Assembly (NCBI GenBank): GCA_020161505.1
Contig: JAIUNY010000005.1
Location: forward strand, 129,983-193,982
From: Armatimonadota bacterium
GTDB lineage: Bacteria > Armatimonadota > Fimbriimonadia > Fimbriimonadales > Fimbriimonadaceae
Direction of reading: 5' to 3'
Length of the DNA: 64,000 nucleotides
This document shows positions 1-7,539 of this stretch, piece after piece. Position 1 is the first letter of the stretch; each line of letters opens with the position of its first letter. The notes under the pieces are model-generated. The model was not told where the DNA came from and ran no database searches. It saw only the letters and a list, made by a program, of their open reading frames with translations. A program made the translations under genes and the position numbers.

Positions 1-80
1 AGGGCGACGCCATCGAGCGCGGTGACGCGACCAAATTTCTGAACGATTCCGCTCAGATCGACCACAGATTCCGCGCTCAT
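1..80 (-). CDS. ABC transporter ATP-binding protein (N-terminal fragment)
   Basis: The first 26 codons of a minus-strand gene running off the left edge are visible. The translation opens MSAESVVDLSGIVQKFG and continues RVTALDGVAL, the usual first strand of an ABC ATPase just before Walker A (pattern: hydrophobic strand, K-x-FG, V-x-AL-x-G-V). Its ATG overlaps the TGA of the upstream dehydrogenase gene (ATGA), so the two are probably co-translated. The Walker motifs lie outside the window, so the substrate and even the family assignment rest on this short stretch. Confidence 0.55.
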   Translation of the reverse strand, partial: MSAESVVDLSGIVQKFGRVTALDGVA

Positions 81-955
81 TCCTGGGGCACTCTCCCGGA
101 GAGAACGTCGAACAGGGCCGCTGTGGTGTCGCCGCTTCGCCCGACGCGGTCAAGGGCGCTCAGGAGTTCATCGGTGAGGGCGGTTGCGGGGATCGCGATG
201 CCGAGCTGATCGGCGGCTTCGAGGCAGTAGCCAAAGTCTTTACGCTGGTGATCCACGCGGAATCCGGGTGTCCAGTCGCGATTGAGGATCTTGGGGCCAT
301 AGTTGTCGAACGCCCAGCTTCCGGCGGCGCCTCCGCTGAGAAGCTCTCGGGTGAGGGCCAGGTCGAGTCCAGCTTTCTCGGCAAAGGCGAGGCTTTCGCA
401 GAGTCCAATCAGAGCCCCGCCGACGGCGATTTGATTCGCCATCTTCATCATCTGCCCCGCGCCGGCCCTTCCGACATGAGCGGTGCGCTTGGCGTAGGGA
501 GTCATCACGGGAAGGGCTCTGGCGTAGCTCTCCTCCGTGCCGCCGCAGAAAATGGTGAGGGTTCCGGCCTGGGCTCCCATCGAGCCGCCGGTGATGGGGG
601 CATCGAGAAAAGCGCAGTCATGCGCCTGACAGGTCTGATGAAACTCCATCGCCGCGCCCGGAGAAGTCGTCGAGTGGTCGATGAAGAGAGTTCCGGGCTG
701 AACCACCGGCAGGAGGGAAGCCAGCACCGCGCGGACATCTTCATCGCGCGAAATGCACAGCACGATGACGCCACAGTTTGCAAGTTCTTCGATGGAGTCG
801 GCGAGGGTGACGCCGTGTTCTTGCAGCGAGTCACCCTTGCCCGGGGTGCGTGACCACACCATCATCCATGAATCCGAACCGGCGAGGCTCTTGGCCAGGT
901 GGCCCGCCATGGGCAACCCCATCGTGCCCATTCCGATCATTCCGATTCCATTCAT
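77..955 (-). CDS. NAD(P)-dependent 3-hydroxyisobutyrate dehydrogenase-like oxidoreductase
   Basis: A 292-residue beta-hydroxyacid dehydrogenase, the usual length for the HIBADH/tartronate semialdehyde reductase family. The N-terminal Rossmann motif G-x-I-G-x-G-x-MG-x-PMA lies at residues 3-17. The substrate-binding segment DHSTTSPG is at 93-100, the ITGGS loop at 121-125, and the catalytic lysine at 171 in GAGQMMKMANQ. The C-terminal half is the all-helical dimerisation domain. Such enzymes oxidise or reduce a beta-hydroxyacid using NAD(P); the exact substrate cannot be told from sequence (hydroxyisobutyrate, tartronate semialdehyde, succinic semialdehyde are candidates). The stop overlaps the start of the ABC ATPase gene downstream. 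Confidence 0.85.
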   Translation of the reverse strand: MNGIGMIGMGTMGLPMAGHLAKSLAGSDSWMMVWSRTPGKGDSLQEHGVTLADSIEELANCGVIVLCISRDEDVRAVLASLLPVVQPGTLFIDHSTTSPGAAMEFHQTCQAHDCAFLDAPITGGSMGAQAGTLTIFCGGTEESYARALPVMTPYAKRTAHVGRAGAGQMMKMANQIAVGGALIGLCESLAFAEKAGLDLALTRELLSGGAAGSWAFDNYGPKILNRDWTPGFRVDHQRKDFGYCLEAADQLGIAIPATALTDELLSALDRVGRSGDTTAALFDVLSGRVPQE

Positions 956-1013
956 CTGCGCCCTGTGGTTTTACCCGAGCGACCGGCATCCGCTGGTTCG
1001 GCTAGAATGGGGC

Positions 1014-1385
1014 ATGACACCAAAATCGGGAATCATCGGCTGGTACGAGCATCATTCGGGGGATGCGAGCGAGAGCAAAGACTTCTACCAAAAGGTCTGC
1101 AACTGGACGATGGAGCCGACCGAGATGGACGATCACGACGATTGGACGGCGGTTCAGGATGGAATTCCCGTGTTCGGTTTGATCCAAGATTTCCCTGGTT
1201 TTGAGGGATATCGAGGCTGGCTGCCGTACTTCATGGTTGATGATCTGGCGGGGGCTCGGGAGAGAGCTCTCGCGGCGGGAGCATCGGAGATTCATCCCGT
1301 GGTCGAAAATGAAGGCGAAGGGGCCTGGTGCGCTCTTTCCGACCCCGACGGCGTACCTTTCGCGCTGTATCAGGCGGCGGTGTAG
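1014..1385 (+). CDS. VOC family (glyoxalase/bleomycin-resistance fold) protein
   Basis: 123 residues starting MTPKSGIIGWYEHHSGD, with the paired beta-alpha-beta-beta-beta layout of the vicinal oxygen chelate fold (FYQKVCNWTME early; a second half with YFMVDDLAGARERALAAGA and ending SDPDGVPFALYQ). This resembles the small VOC proteins annotated as glyoxalase-like or 27 kDa antigen-like domains. The open frame extends upstream to 753, but that part overlaps the dehydrogenase on the other strand, so the ATG at 1014 is preferred. Substrate unknown. Ends three bases before the next gene, so the two are probably co-transcribed. Confidence 0.8.
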   Translation: MTPKSGIIGWYEHHSGDASESKDFYQKVCNWTMEPTEMDDHDDWTAVQDGIPVFGLIQDFPGFEGYRGWLPYFMVDDLAGARERALAAGASEIHPVVENEGEGAWCALSDPDGVPFALYQAAV

Positions 1386-1388
1386 CGG

Positions 1389-2621
1389 ATGATGGTGTGC
1401 CTGGTTTCTCTCTCTTTGGTTCTGGGCGGGCAAGTCGCTCAGCCGAAGTTTCCGATGCCGGATCGCCTGGATGCCGCGTTGCGGGTTCGGAGGGTTGAGG
1501 AGGCGTGGCTCAAGGCAAGCGATGCGGAAAAGCAAGCCGCGATTCCCCATATCAACAACTCGGTGATGGGATTCTTCTCGGGGATTTTTGGGGAAGTGTC
1601 CGGACACTTGGATGCGGCCCACACCTCGCTCACCGGACAGAAGAAGTCGGAATGGGATCGATTTGGCTTCCGAGTCTTCCCCACTATCTTCGCTCCTGGG
1701 CAGAAGGTGTATCTCGAGGCTTATCGCCTTTACGGCGAGCCGTGGCGTGACGATCTGGTCGTGACGTTTGAAGGGCAGCAGGTTCGATTCAGCGCAGGTG
1801 GTTCATATGGTCAGGAGGTTCAGACAATCGAGCGGAAGGCCAGCAAACCAGGAGCCTTTGGCCAGGCATTCGTGACGATCGAAGGCAAGGATTTCCCGAT
1901 CAATGCTTACTGGTCGAATCATGCCGACAAGAGGGATTATCCCAACCTGAGTGACCCTCTTCTCAAAGCGCAGATGGAGCCGGGATTCTTCTTCGGCAGA
2001 GAGGCGTTGGGGAGTTTGCTGGCGTTCGTTTCGCGCCCAGCGGCCAAGCCTGGCGACCCCGCCCCGTGGTATGCGAGCGAAAAGAACACGACGATCTTCC
2101 GTATCAACACCAAGAAGCTGATTTCAGGCAAAGTGAAGGTGCTCATCGCCCTGCACGGCGCGGGAGGATCCGAGAACATGTTTCCGGAAGGATACGGAGC
2201 GGGTCGATTTGTCCAAGGCGCGGCGGATCGTGGCTGGGTGGTTTTGAGCCCCCGGGCGACCCCCAGCGCGGTGCGCGATTGTCTGGAGTGGCTGGTCAGC
2301 GATCGGAAAGTGGAGATCGAGAAGCTCGTGGTGGCGGGTCACAGCATGGGCGGCGGACTGGCGCTCAACGCCGCCCGGGCACAGAAGCTTGATGGCCTCA
2401 TCATGTTCGCCCCAGCCGGGCAGGGTTCGGTGCCGGAGATTCCGACGTTCCTCGCGGTGGGGGCGAAGGAGATCGCGATGCTCAAAGCCTCAGCGGATCG
2501 CATGGGGGCGACTCTCGCGGATCGGAAGGACTCGACGTTCAAGGTCTACCCGAACGCCGAGCACCTGATGATCGTCGCCGAGGCAACCACCGACGCGCTC
2601 AAGTTCCTCGAAGGGATTTAG
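1389..2621 (+). CDS. exported alpha/beta hydrolase
   Basis: 410 residues with an N-terminal signal-like hydrophobic stretch (about 1-17). The C-terminal half is an alpha/beta hydrolase: oxyanion-hole strand VLIALHGAGG (251-260), nucleophile elbow GHSMGG (317-322, Ser319) and a probable catalytic His392 in NAEHLMIV. The N-terminal half (about 30-220) has no domain I recognise. It is most like polyhydroxybutyrate depolymerase/phospholipase-carboxylesterase type proteins acting outside the cytoplasm. It starts 3 bases after the VOC gene. The exact esterase substrate is not readable. Confidence 0.75.
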   Translation: MMVCLVSLSLVLGGQVAQPKFPMPDRLDAALRVRRVEEAWLKASDAEKQAAIPHINNSVMGFFSGIFGEVSGHLDAAHTSLTGQKKSEWDRFGFRVFPTIFAPGQKVYLEAYRLYGEPWRDDLVVTFEGQQVRFSAGGSYGQEVQTIERKASKPGAFGQAFVTIEGKDFPINAYWSNHADKRDYPNLSDPLLKAQMEPGFFFGREALGSLLAFVSRPAAKPGDPAPWYASEKNTTIFRINTKKLISGKVKVLIALHGAGGSENMFPEGYGAGRFVQGAADRGWVVLSPRATPSAVRDCLEWLVSDRKVEIEKLVVAGHSMGGGLALNAARAQKLDGLIMFAPAGQGSVPEIPTFLAVGAKEIAMLKASADRMGATLADRKDSTFKVYPNAEHLMIVAEATTDALKFLEGI

Positions 2622-3289
2622 ACTCCGAGGAGGAATCTCACAACGAAAGAGGAAGGCAGGTCGATCAGGGTGAACAGGCTGAAACCGATGGCACTTCCCA
2701 TCAACTGGCTTCCGATCACGAGCACGAGTAAGACGACGCCCCCATAAGCGCGGTGCCACTGGAACCATCTCACGCGTTGAGGTTCTGGCATCAACAGGCC
2801 GAGCAGCCACTGTCCGTCCAGCGGGCCAATCGGAATCAAGTTGAAGAAGAACAACCGAATGTTGATCAGAACCCCGCTCAGCAGTAGAAGGTACAGGAAG
2901 GATTCGCCCATGAGCAGGGTCGGCGAGGTCATCGCGACAATCCGGAAAATCAAAGCCCAGACTGCGGCTTGAATCAAGTTGGAGACCGGCCCGGCAAGCA
3001 CCGCCGTGAAGTAATCCCAGCGAGGGTTCTTCATGAGTCCCGGGTTCATGGGCACCGGCTTGCCCCAACCGATCCCGAATCCGACCAGGGCGGTGAGCAC
3101 CATCATCATCGTGCCAACAGGTTCGAAATGATTGGTGAGGTTCAGGGTCACGCGGCCTTGGTTGCGCGGTGTCGGGTCTCCGGCGAGATCCGCGAACTTT
3201 GCGTGGCAGTACTCGTGGATTCCGATGGCAAGGAAGATCACGATGATGATCGCGATAATTTGATTTGCATTGATCGCAGCGAAGTCCAT
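2618..3289 (-). CDS. site-2 protease family (M50) membrane metalloprotease
   Basis: 223 residues, multi-pass membrane protein. The zinc motif HEYCH is at residues 25-29 in the first membrane helix. The second metal-ligand motif, NLIPIGPLDG with Asp158, is in a later helix, as in the short Rv/YwhC-type M50 peptidases that consist of little more than the catalytic membrane core. These cut substrates inside the membrane; the target here is unknown. The start is placed at 3289 because ATG overlaps the lysA stop (TAATG); the frame extension to 3337 lies inside lysA. Translationally coupled to lysA. The stop overlaps the end of the convergent hydrolase gene. Confidence 0.88.
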   Translation of the reverse strand: MDFAAINANQIIAIIIVIFLAIGIHEYCHAKFADLAGDPTPRNQGRVTLNLTNHFEPVGTMMMVLTALVGFGIGWGKPVPMNPGLMKNPRWDYFTAVLAGPVSNLIQAAVWALIFRIVAMTSPTLLMGESFLYLLLLSGVLINIRLFFFNLIPIGPLDGQWLLGLLMPEPQRVRWFQWHRAYGGVVLLVLVIGSQLMGSAIGFSLFTLIDLPSSFVVRFLLGV

Positions 3290-4572
3290 TAGACCAAATC
3301 CTCCGGCAGAGCCTCGCGGCCCAAAACCTGTTCCCACGTCTCTGCTCGCTGGATCTCGCTCACTGAGCCATCCAGACGGATCAGAACCGTTGCCGGACGC
3401 GGGTAGCGGTTGTAATTGCTCGCCATCGAACTGTTATACGCGCCGGTTCCGAAAACCTGCACCCAGTCCCCCGCCCTCACACATCCGGGGAGAGGAACAT
3501 CTTCGAACAGCTTGTCGGTTTCGCAGTGCCGTCCGCTGATGGTGCTCGCCTGCGTTTCCGCCAGTTTTCGAGGTTCCGAAGGCGTGAGAGCAAGCTCATA
3601 CTTTGCTCCGTACAGAGCGGGCCGGGGGTTGTCGGCGAGGCCGCCATCCACGGCAACGTAGCGCCGCGTGCCATGAGAACGGCTCGGCACATCCTTGACA
3701 TTTCCCACGGAATACAGCGTGACCCCAGCCTCGGCGACCAAGGATCTCCCTGGCTCGTGCATCAGGATCACCTGGTCGCTCACCACGGCGCGAATGGCGT
3801 CGGCCACGCGCTGGCAATACTCCTGAATCGCAAGGGGAGACTCGCCGGAATGGCGCACGCCGAGTCCGCCCCCGACATTCACGAGCTGCAGCTCGAATCC
3901 AAACGCAGGGAAGACCTCTTGGCCAAATTGCGCAATCACCTCGCCGCCTGTGATCTGCGCGGTGGGATCCAGAAGCTGCGAGCCCACGTGGCAGTGCACG
4001 CCGATCAGGTTCAGACCGGCGTCCCGGCACGCTTCGACCGCGCGTCGGCCGGAGCCATCGCTGACGTTAAAGCCGAACTTTGTATCGTCTTGCCCGGTGC
4101 TGATTTTGCCATGAGTTTTGGGATCCACCCCGGGGGCGAGACGCAGGAGCAGAGGTGTTTTGGATCCCAAAGACGCAAGCAAGGAAATCTCCTCAAAACT
4201 ATCCGCGACGATCATTCCGATGCCCTGGGCGAGGGCGAATTCCAGTTCGACTCGAGACTTGTTGTTCCCGTGGGCGTAGCACTGAGCCGGATCAATCCCG
4301 GCGAGGAGTGCGGCTCGGAACTCTCCCTCGCTCGCCACATCAATCCAGCAACCCTCGCTCGCGGCAATCTTCAGGACGGCGGAGGTGGAGTTGGCTTTGC
4401 TGGCGTACCCCAGTCGGGTGGAGTTCCAGCTCAGGGCCAGGGCATCGCGGTACTGGGCGATCTTCGCCCGAATGATCGCTTCATCGAGGACATAGATCGG
4501 GGTTCCCCATTGGGCGATCTCCCGAACGCGCTCGTCGGAGAGCCGCAACGAATCGGGAAGCGAGGCATCCAT
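3289..4572 (-). CDS. lysA: diaminopimelate decarboxylase
   Basis: 427 residues. It decarboxylates meso-diaminopimelate to L-lysine, the last step of the DAP pathway, with PLP. Fold-type III motifs are present in order: PLP lysine in GYASKANS (about residue 59), HVGSQ, the phosphate-binding GGGLGVRH, EPGRSLVAEAG, and the C-terminal CVRAGDWVQVFGTGAYNSSM block that supplies the active-site Cys and Tyr. Two GTG codons precede the chosen ATG (4572); any could be used, and no clear Shine-Dalgarno is seen. dapA lies at the other end of the window. The gene is preceded by an unusual structured leader (4630-4793). Confidence 0.95.
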   Translation of the reverse strand: MDASLPDSLRLSDERVREIAQWGTPIYVLDEAIIRAKIAQYRDALALSWNSTRLGYASKANSTSAVLKIAASEGCWIDVASEGEFRAALLAGIDPAQCYAHGNNKSRVELEFALAQGIGMIVADSFEEISLLASLGSKTPLLLRLAPGVDPKTHGKISTGQDDTKFGFNVSDGSGRRAVEACRDAGLNLIGVHCHVGSQLLDPTAQITGGEVIAQFGQEVFPAFGFELQLVNVGGGLGVRHSGESPLAIQEYCQRVADAIRAVVSDQVILMHEPGRSLVAEAGVTLYSVGNVKDVPSRSHGTRRYVAVDGGLADNPRPALYGAKYELALTPSEPRKLAETQASTISGRHCETDKLFEDVPLPGCVRAGDWVQVFGTGAYNSSMASNYNRYPRPATVLIRLDGSVSEIQRAETWEQVLGREALPEDLV

Positions 4573-4629
4573 CACCACGCTTGGAATTATGGCTGAGTGA
4601 GGGGCCCGGCTCGAATTTGACCCGGGATC

Positions 4630-4672
4630 AAAAACAACCCCCGGAGCCGAGGTGGCCCGGGGTGTTGTTTTT
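4630..4672 (-). terminator. intrinsic terminator hairpin in front of lysA
   Basis: On the minus strand a 15-base arm (4672-4657) pairs with 4644-4630 with one bulge, followed by TTTTT. It sits between the lipoprotein gene (stop at 4831) and the lysA start (4572), so it either ends the upstream transcript or acts as an attenuator for lysA. The arms also carry an A-run on the other side, so it could work in both directions. Confidence 0.7.
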
Positions 4673-4793
4673 CAGGTTTTCACCTGGAAGACCGGAGTTC
4701 ATGACAAACCCCGTGTCCGTAGTCACGGGTTGCTAAAACCCACGACCTCCCAGGTGGTTCCGTTTACTGTTACTCATGTGCTAGGCACCACCT
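4673..4793 (-). promoter_or_regulatory. candidate structured leader/attenuator upstream of lysA
   Basis: In the minus-strand RNA the segment 4761-4750 can pair either with 4793-4784 (AGGTGGT with ACCACCT) or with 4687-4681 (CACCTGG with CCAGGTG). The latter arm can instead form a short GAAA-loop hairpin (4687-4673). Between them are two overlapping hairpins sharing GGGTT: GGGTT/AACCC and the CCCGTG/CACGGG helix. The terminator follows 8 bases later. Mutually exclusive helices ahead of a terminator and a biosynthetic gene suggest transcription attenuation. It does not look like the lysine riboswitch. A 14-codon frame (4777-4733, MSNSKRNHLGGRGF) lies inside, preceded at 13 bases by AGGAGG. Confidence 0.4.
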
Positions 4794-4830
4794 CCTGTTT
4801 GGTTTGATTTCTCCGCCAAAGCGAAGATAC

Positions 4831-5529
4831 TTATTCGGACGCACTCGGCGCGCCATCTGTTGCATTGTTTTCGATGCGCGGGTTCAGAAGTGTCTCTGCG
4901 GAGGCAGAATCGCGTTGGGCCGAGCCAGCATCCATGCGAAGACGGTCCATCAGCGTGGTGAGCCCGAGAGCCTTGGTGACAGTCGCAGGTTTTTCCTTTT
5001 GACGATAGATGCAGAGCATCAGGCGCACGCCCTGACGTTCCCAGAACAGGTATTCGCTATGCTCCGTCTTCACGGAGGAACTCGGAACGCCGAAGTTGCC
5101 CCGGTACTTCTCAATCATCTCGTTGACCGGCGCGGCGTCGAGAGCCTCATTCATGTCGAGCGCGAGCACAACATTGCCATCGGAGGTCACGAGGCTGACC
5201 GTGCGAGTCGGGGTTTCCCATCCTGCCGCTCCAAAACTCTCGTCGAACATCGGGGGGAGTTCGCTGAGCTTCACGCTGCGCGCGGGAGCCCGAAAATCGC
5301 CCACCATGGCGGAATCATGCTTCTGTCCGATGCGGATCACCGATTCTTCGGCAAGAATCGCCAGATCGCAGCTCAAGTGGGCAGAGGTGAGCTTGACGTC
5401 GCTCGCCGTGAGGGTGTCAGTCTCGCCTTGATTCAAGGCCAGGCCAGAGGGATCGCAGCCTGCCAGCGCTCCACCAAGGAGCAAAACCAGGCTACTTAAC
5501 TTCCAGAATCTTGTACTTTTGCGTTCCAC
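4831..5529 (-). CDS. predicted lipoprotein of unknown function
   Basis: 232 residues. The N-terminus is a lipoprotein signal: basic start, hydrophobic run SSLVLLLGG, lipobox LAGC. I do not recognise the remainder, which is hydrophilic, contains MIEKYRGNFG and SEYLFWERQGVRLMLC, and may be a beta-rich periplasmic domain. The start is the GTG at 5529: it has GGAGG six bases upstream and places the signal peptide at the N-terminus, whereas the open frame to 5736 runs antisense-free through greA coding sequence. The gene therefore begins inside the last 38 bases of greA and is probably co-transcribed with it. Confidence 0.7.
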   Translation of the reverse strand: MERKSTRFWKLSSLVLLLGGALAGCDPSGLALNQGETDTLTASDVKLTSAHLSCDLAILAEESVIRIGQKHDSAMVGDFRAPARSVKLSELPPMFDESFGAAGWETPTRTVSLVTSDGNVVLALDMNEALDAAPVNEMIEKYRGNFGVPSSSVKTEHSEYLFWERQGVRLMLCIYRQKEKPATVTKALGLTTLMDRLRMDAGSAQRDSASAETLLNPRIENNATDGAPSASE

Positions 5530-5959
5530 CGGGGGCCTCCACTTCAACGACCGATCCCGCTGACTGATCGAGCAACGCATTGCCGAGCGGGGAGGAAATG
5601 GAAATCTTGTCGTTTGCCGGATCCGCTTCAAAAGCGCCGACAAGTTCGATGGTGAGCTTGTCGCCCCATTCCACATCTTCGAGCAGAACCGTCGAGCCGA
5701 GATGCGCCTCGCCCGCGTTTTTAGGGCCGGAGACAATTTTGGCGTTCATCAGCACGCGCTCAAGTTCCGCAATGCGCGCTTCGAGGCGGGTTTGATTCAG
5801 CTTGGCCTCGTGGTACATCGCATTTTCGCGCAGGTCACCGTGTGACTTCGCTTCGCGGATGTTCTCGGCAATCCGCGCCCGCTCCGAGCCTTTCAGCTCT
5901 TCCAGCTCATGTTTGAGCTTTTCAAATCCCTCTTGCGAGAGGAGCACATCGTTGGACAT
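5492..5959 (-). CDS. greA: transcription elongation factor GreA
   Basis: 155 residues, the family's usual length. GreA rescues backtracked RNA polymerase by stimulating transcript cleavage through the secondary channel. The N-terminal coiled coil carries the acidic tip HGDLRENAMYHEAK (about 40-53), holding the Asp and Glu that coordinate the catalytic metal. The C-terminal globular domain ends in the typical SPLGNALLDQSAGSVVEVEAPGG pattern. Located upstream of, and overlapping, the lipoprotein gene. tRNA-Thr lies upstream on the same strand. Confidence 0.95.
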   Translation of the reverse strand: MSNDVLLSQEGFEKLKHELEELKGSERARIAENIREAKSHGDLRENAMYHEAKLNQTRLEARIAELERVLMNAKIVSGPKNAGEAHLGSTVLLEDVEWGDKLTIELVGAFEADPANDKISISSPLGNALLDQSAGSVVEVEAPGGTQKYKILEVK

Positions 5960-6036
5960 AGACGTTTGAGTTTACTCGGCATCGGTCGTGCCGGTTTCGG
6001 ATGAAACGAGAAGTGTCTCGTCGAAAAGGCGGAGAG

Positions 6037-6111
6037 TGGAGCCCGATGACAGATTTGAACTGACGACCTACCGCTTACAAGGCGGTTGCTCTACCACTGA
6101 GCTAATCGGGC
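6037..6111 (-). tRNA. tRNA-Thr (anticodon TGT)
   Basis: Cloverleaf on the minus strand: acceptor GCCCGAT pairs with ATCGGGC; D arm AGCTCAGTGGTAGAGC; anticodon stem ACCGC/GCGGT with loop CTTGTAA, giving anticodon TGT, which reads ACA (Thr); T arm with GTTCAAATC. The 3' CCA is encoded in the genome (6039-6037) after a T discriminator. Confidence 0.95.
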
Positions 6112-6139
6112 AAGTAGGAAGGGAAGGTACCCAAAAGCG

Positions 6140-6181
6140 AATCGGAGAAGGGGACTGGCCTGAGACCACCCTTCTCCGATT
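6140..6181 (-). terminator. perfect inverted repeat, probable terminator
   Basis: A 12-bp perfect inverted repeat (6140-6151 with 6170-6181) lies between the end of the 6202-6603 gene and tRNA-Thr. On the minus strand it is followed by CGCTTTTGG, only a weak T-run, so termination is likely but not certain. Confidence 0.5.
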
Positions 6182-6201
6182 GCTCGATTGCGTGGTCGCT
6201 C

Positions 6202-6603
6202 TTACTTGCGGCGCTTGCGGGTTTTGACGAGTCGGGGTTGACCGTCGGTGCCGTAGGAGAGCTTGTAGCCAGCCGGGATCTTGGCCAGAGCAGCGGCCAC
6301 ATCGTCCGGGAGCTCAACGCTCTTGCGACCGCCCGCCTTGGCCTTCTTGCGGCCTCGCTTGAAGGTGGCAACCGCAGCTTCGCCTTCGGCGTCGTTGGTC
6401 ACAACTTCCACGCCACCATCCACAAACTTGAGGATTTCTGCTGCGGGAGGAATGTGAACAAAGATGAATTGATCGGATTGAACCAATCGGACTTCGTAGG
6501 GCAGCACAACTTTGCGCGTACCAATTTTGAGACTCAGTGCACCTTCTTTTGCTTCGGTGCGGAGCTTCAGACCAAATTTAATCTTGTCAAGAGAGCGAGC
6601 CAT
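6202..6603 (-). CDS. small basic protein of unknown function
   Basis: 133 residues. I do not recognise a family. The first two thirds look like a compact beta-rich domain (FGLKLRTEAKEGALSLKIG, VVLPYEVRLVQSDQFIFVHIP). Next comes a Lys/Arg-rich linker (FKRGRKKAKAGGRKS). The gene ends with a second short segment, VELPDDVAAALAKIPAGYKLSYG, and a basic tail KTRKRRK. The basic tracts suggest nucleic-acid or ribosome contact; that is inference. It is a single gene with its own hairpin downstream, between tRNA-Thr and panC. Confidence 0.7.
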   Translation of the reverse strand: MARSLDKIKFGLKLRTEAKEGALSLKIGTRKVVLPYEVRLVQSDQFIFVHIPPAAEILKFVDGGVEVVTNDAEGEAAVATFKRGRKKAKAGGRKSVELPDDVAAALAKIPAGYKLSYGTDGQPRLVKTRKRRK

Positions 6604-6693
6604 TTTCTCGTACTATCCTTTGGAAGAGAGTTTCTCCCAGGTCTTCCTAGTCAGTATCTTGACCAACTGTTGCGCGATAAATCAAGGACCTAT

Positions 6694-7539
6694 TCACGGC
6701 TTGTCGAATACAGGAATGTTATCGATAAGTCTCACGGTACGGAATTTGGCGGCGACGACGAGCCTGGAGTCCTGCTCAATATGCGTGGCAGGATGCATGG
6801 TTTTTGGGTCAACAGCATCCAAATACTCGACTCCGAAGCCCTTAGATCTTAGCGAATCAGTTGTCTCATCCAGGGTGATTCTTACCGCATCATTTGAACC
6901 TGGATTCAGCGTGGAAAGAGTGCGAGCAGCCTTCGTGAGACTGCGGAACAATTCGGCGGCCTCCGACTTCTGCTCGGGAGTGAAATACTGATTTCTACTG
7001 GACATCGCCAGGCCGCTTTCTTCGCGTACCGTTTCTTCAAAAATCAGGCGCAGAGGCATATTCAAATCGGCAACCATCTGGCGGATCACTGCGCACTGTT
7101 GTAAATCCTTGAGCCCAAAGAGAGCAATATCAGGTTGAACAATGCCAAACAGCTTCGCGACGATCGTGGCGACGCCTTCAAAATGTCCTGGTCTTCGTTG
7201 GCCTTCGTAAAGATCAGAAACACCAGAAACGATGACATTTGTCTGTATGTTTTGTGTCAGTTCCGCGTGATCTGGCACAAACATCAGATCAACACCGACT
7301 GACCGCGCCATCTCAAAATCTTGCTCGTGTTGACGCGGATATTTCGCCAAGTCCTCGGTCGGAGCAAACTGCAAGGGGTTCACGAAGAGCGAGACCGCGC
7401 AAAATCCGCACTCTGCTTTGGCTTTCTTCATCAGGGACAAGTGGCCCTCATGGAAGGCTCCCATCGTCGGCACAAATCCGAGGCGAGGGTAGTCCAAGCG
7501 CGCCTCCCGGCACTCGCTGATGGAATGAACGATTTTCAA
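6694..7539 (-). CDS. panC: pantothenate synthetase (pantoate--beta-alanine ligase)
   Basis: 281 residues. It joins pantoate and beta-alanine using ATP to form pantothenate. Signature blocks: FVPTMGAFHEGHLSL (ATP-binding HxGH-type motif), SLFVNPLQF, PGHFEGVATIVAKLF, FGLKDLQQ and the KMSKS-like MSSRNQYF segment. The start is a TTG that overlaps the panB stop (TTGA), so panB and panC are translationally coupled. This gives the last two steps of pantothenate synthesis from ketoisovalerate, apart from ketopantoate reductase, which is not in the window. Confidence 0.95.
   Translation of the reverse strand: MKIVHSISECREARLDYPRLGFVPTMGAFHEGHLSLMKKAKAECGFCAVSLFVNPLQFAPTEDLAKYPRQHEQDFEMARSVGVDLMFVPDHAELTQNIQTNVIVSGVSDLYEGQRRPGHFEGVATIVAKLFGIVQPDIALFGLKDLQQCAVIRQMVADLNMPLRLIFEETVREESGLAMSSRNQYFTPEQKSEAAELFRSLTKAARTLSTLNPGSNDAVRITLDETTDSLRSKGFGVEYLDAVDPKTMHPATHIEQDSRLVVAAKFRTVRLIDNIPVFDKP

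Noticed and set aside
4673..4793. Reading the lysA leader as a classical lysine riboswitch, SRP RNA or 6S RNA
   Set aside because: Too short, and conserved cores of these RNAs are not visible.
5529..5736. Longer N-terminus for the lipoprotein reaching back through greA
   Set aside because: Would bury the lipoprotein signal at residue 70; the GTG at 5529 has a good ribosome-binding site.
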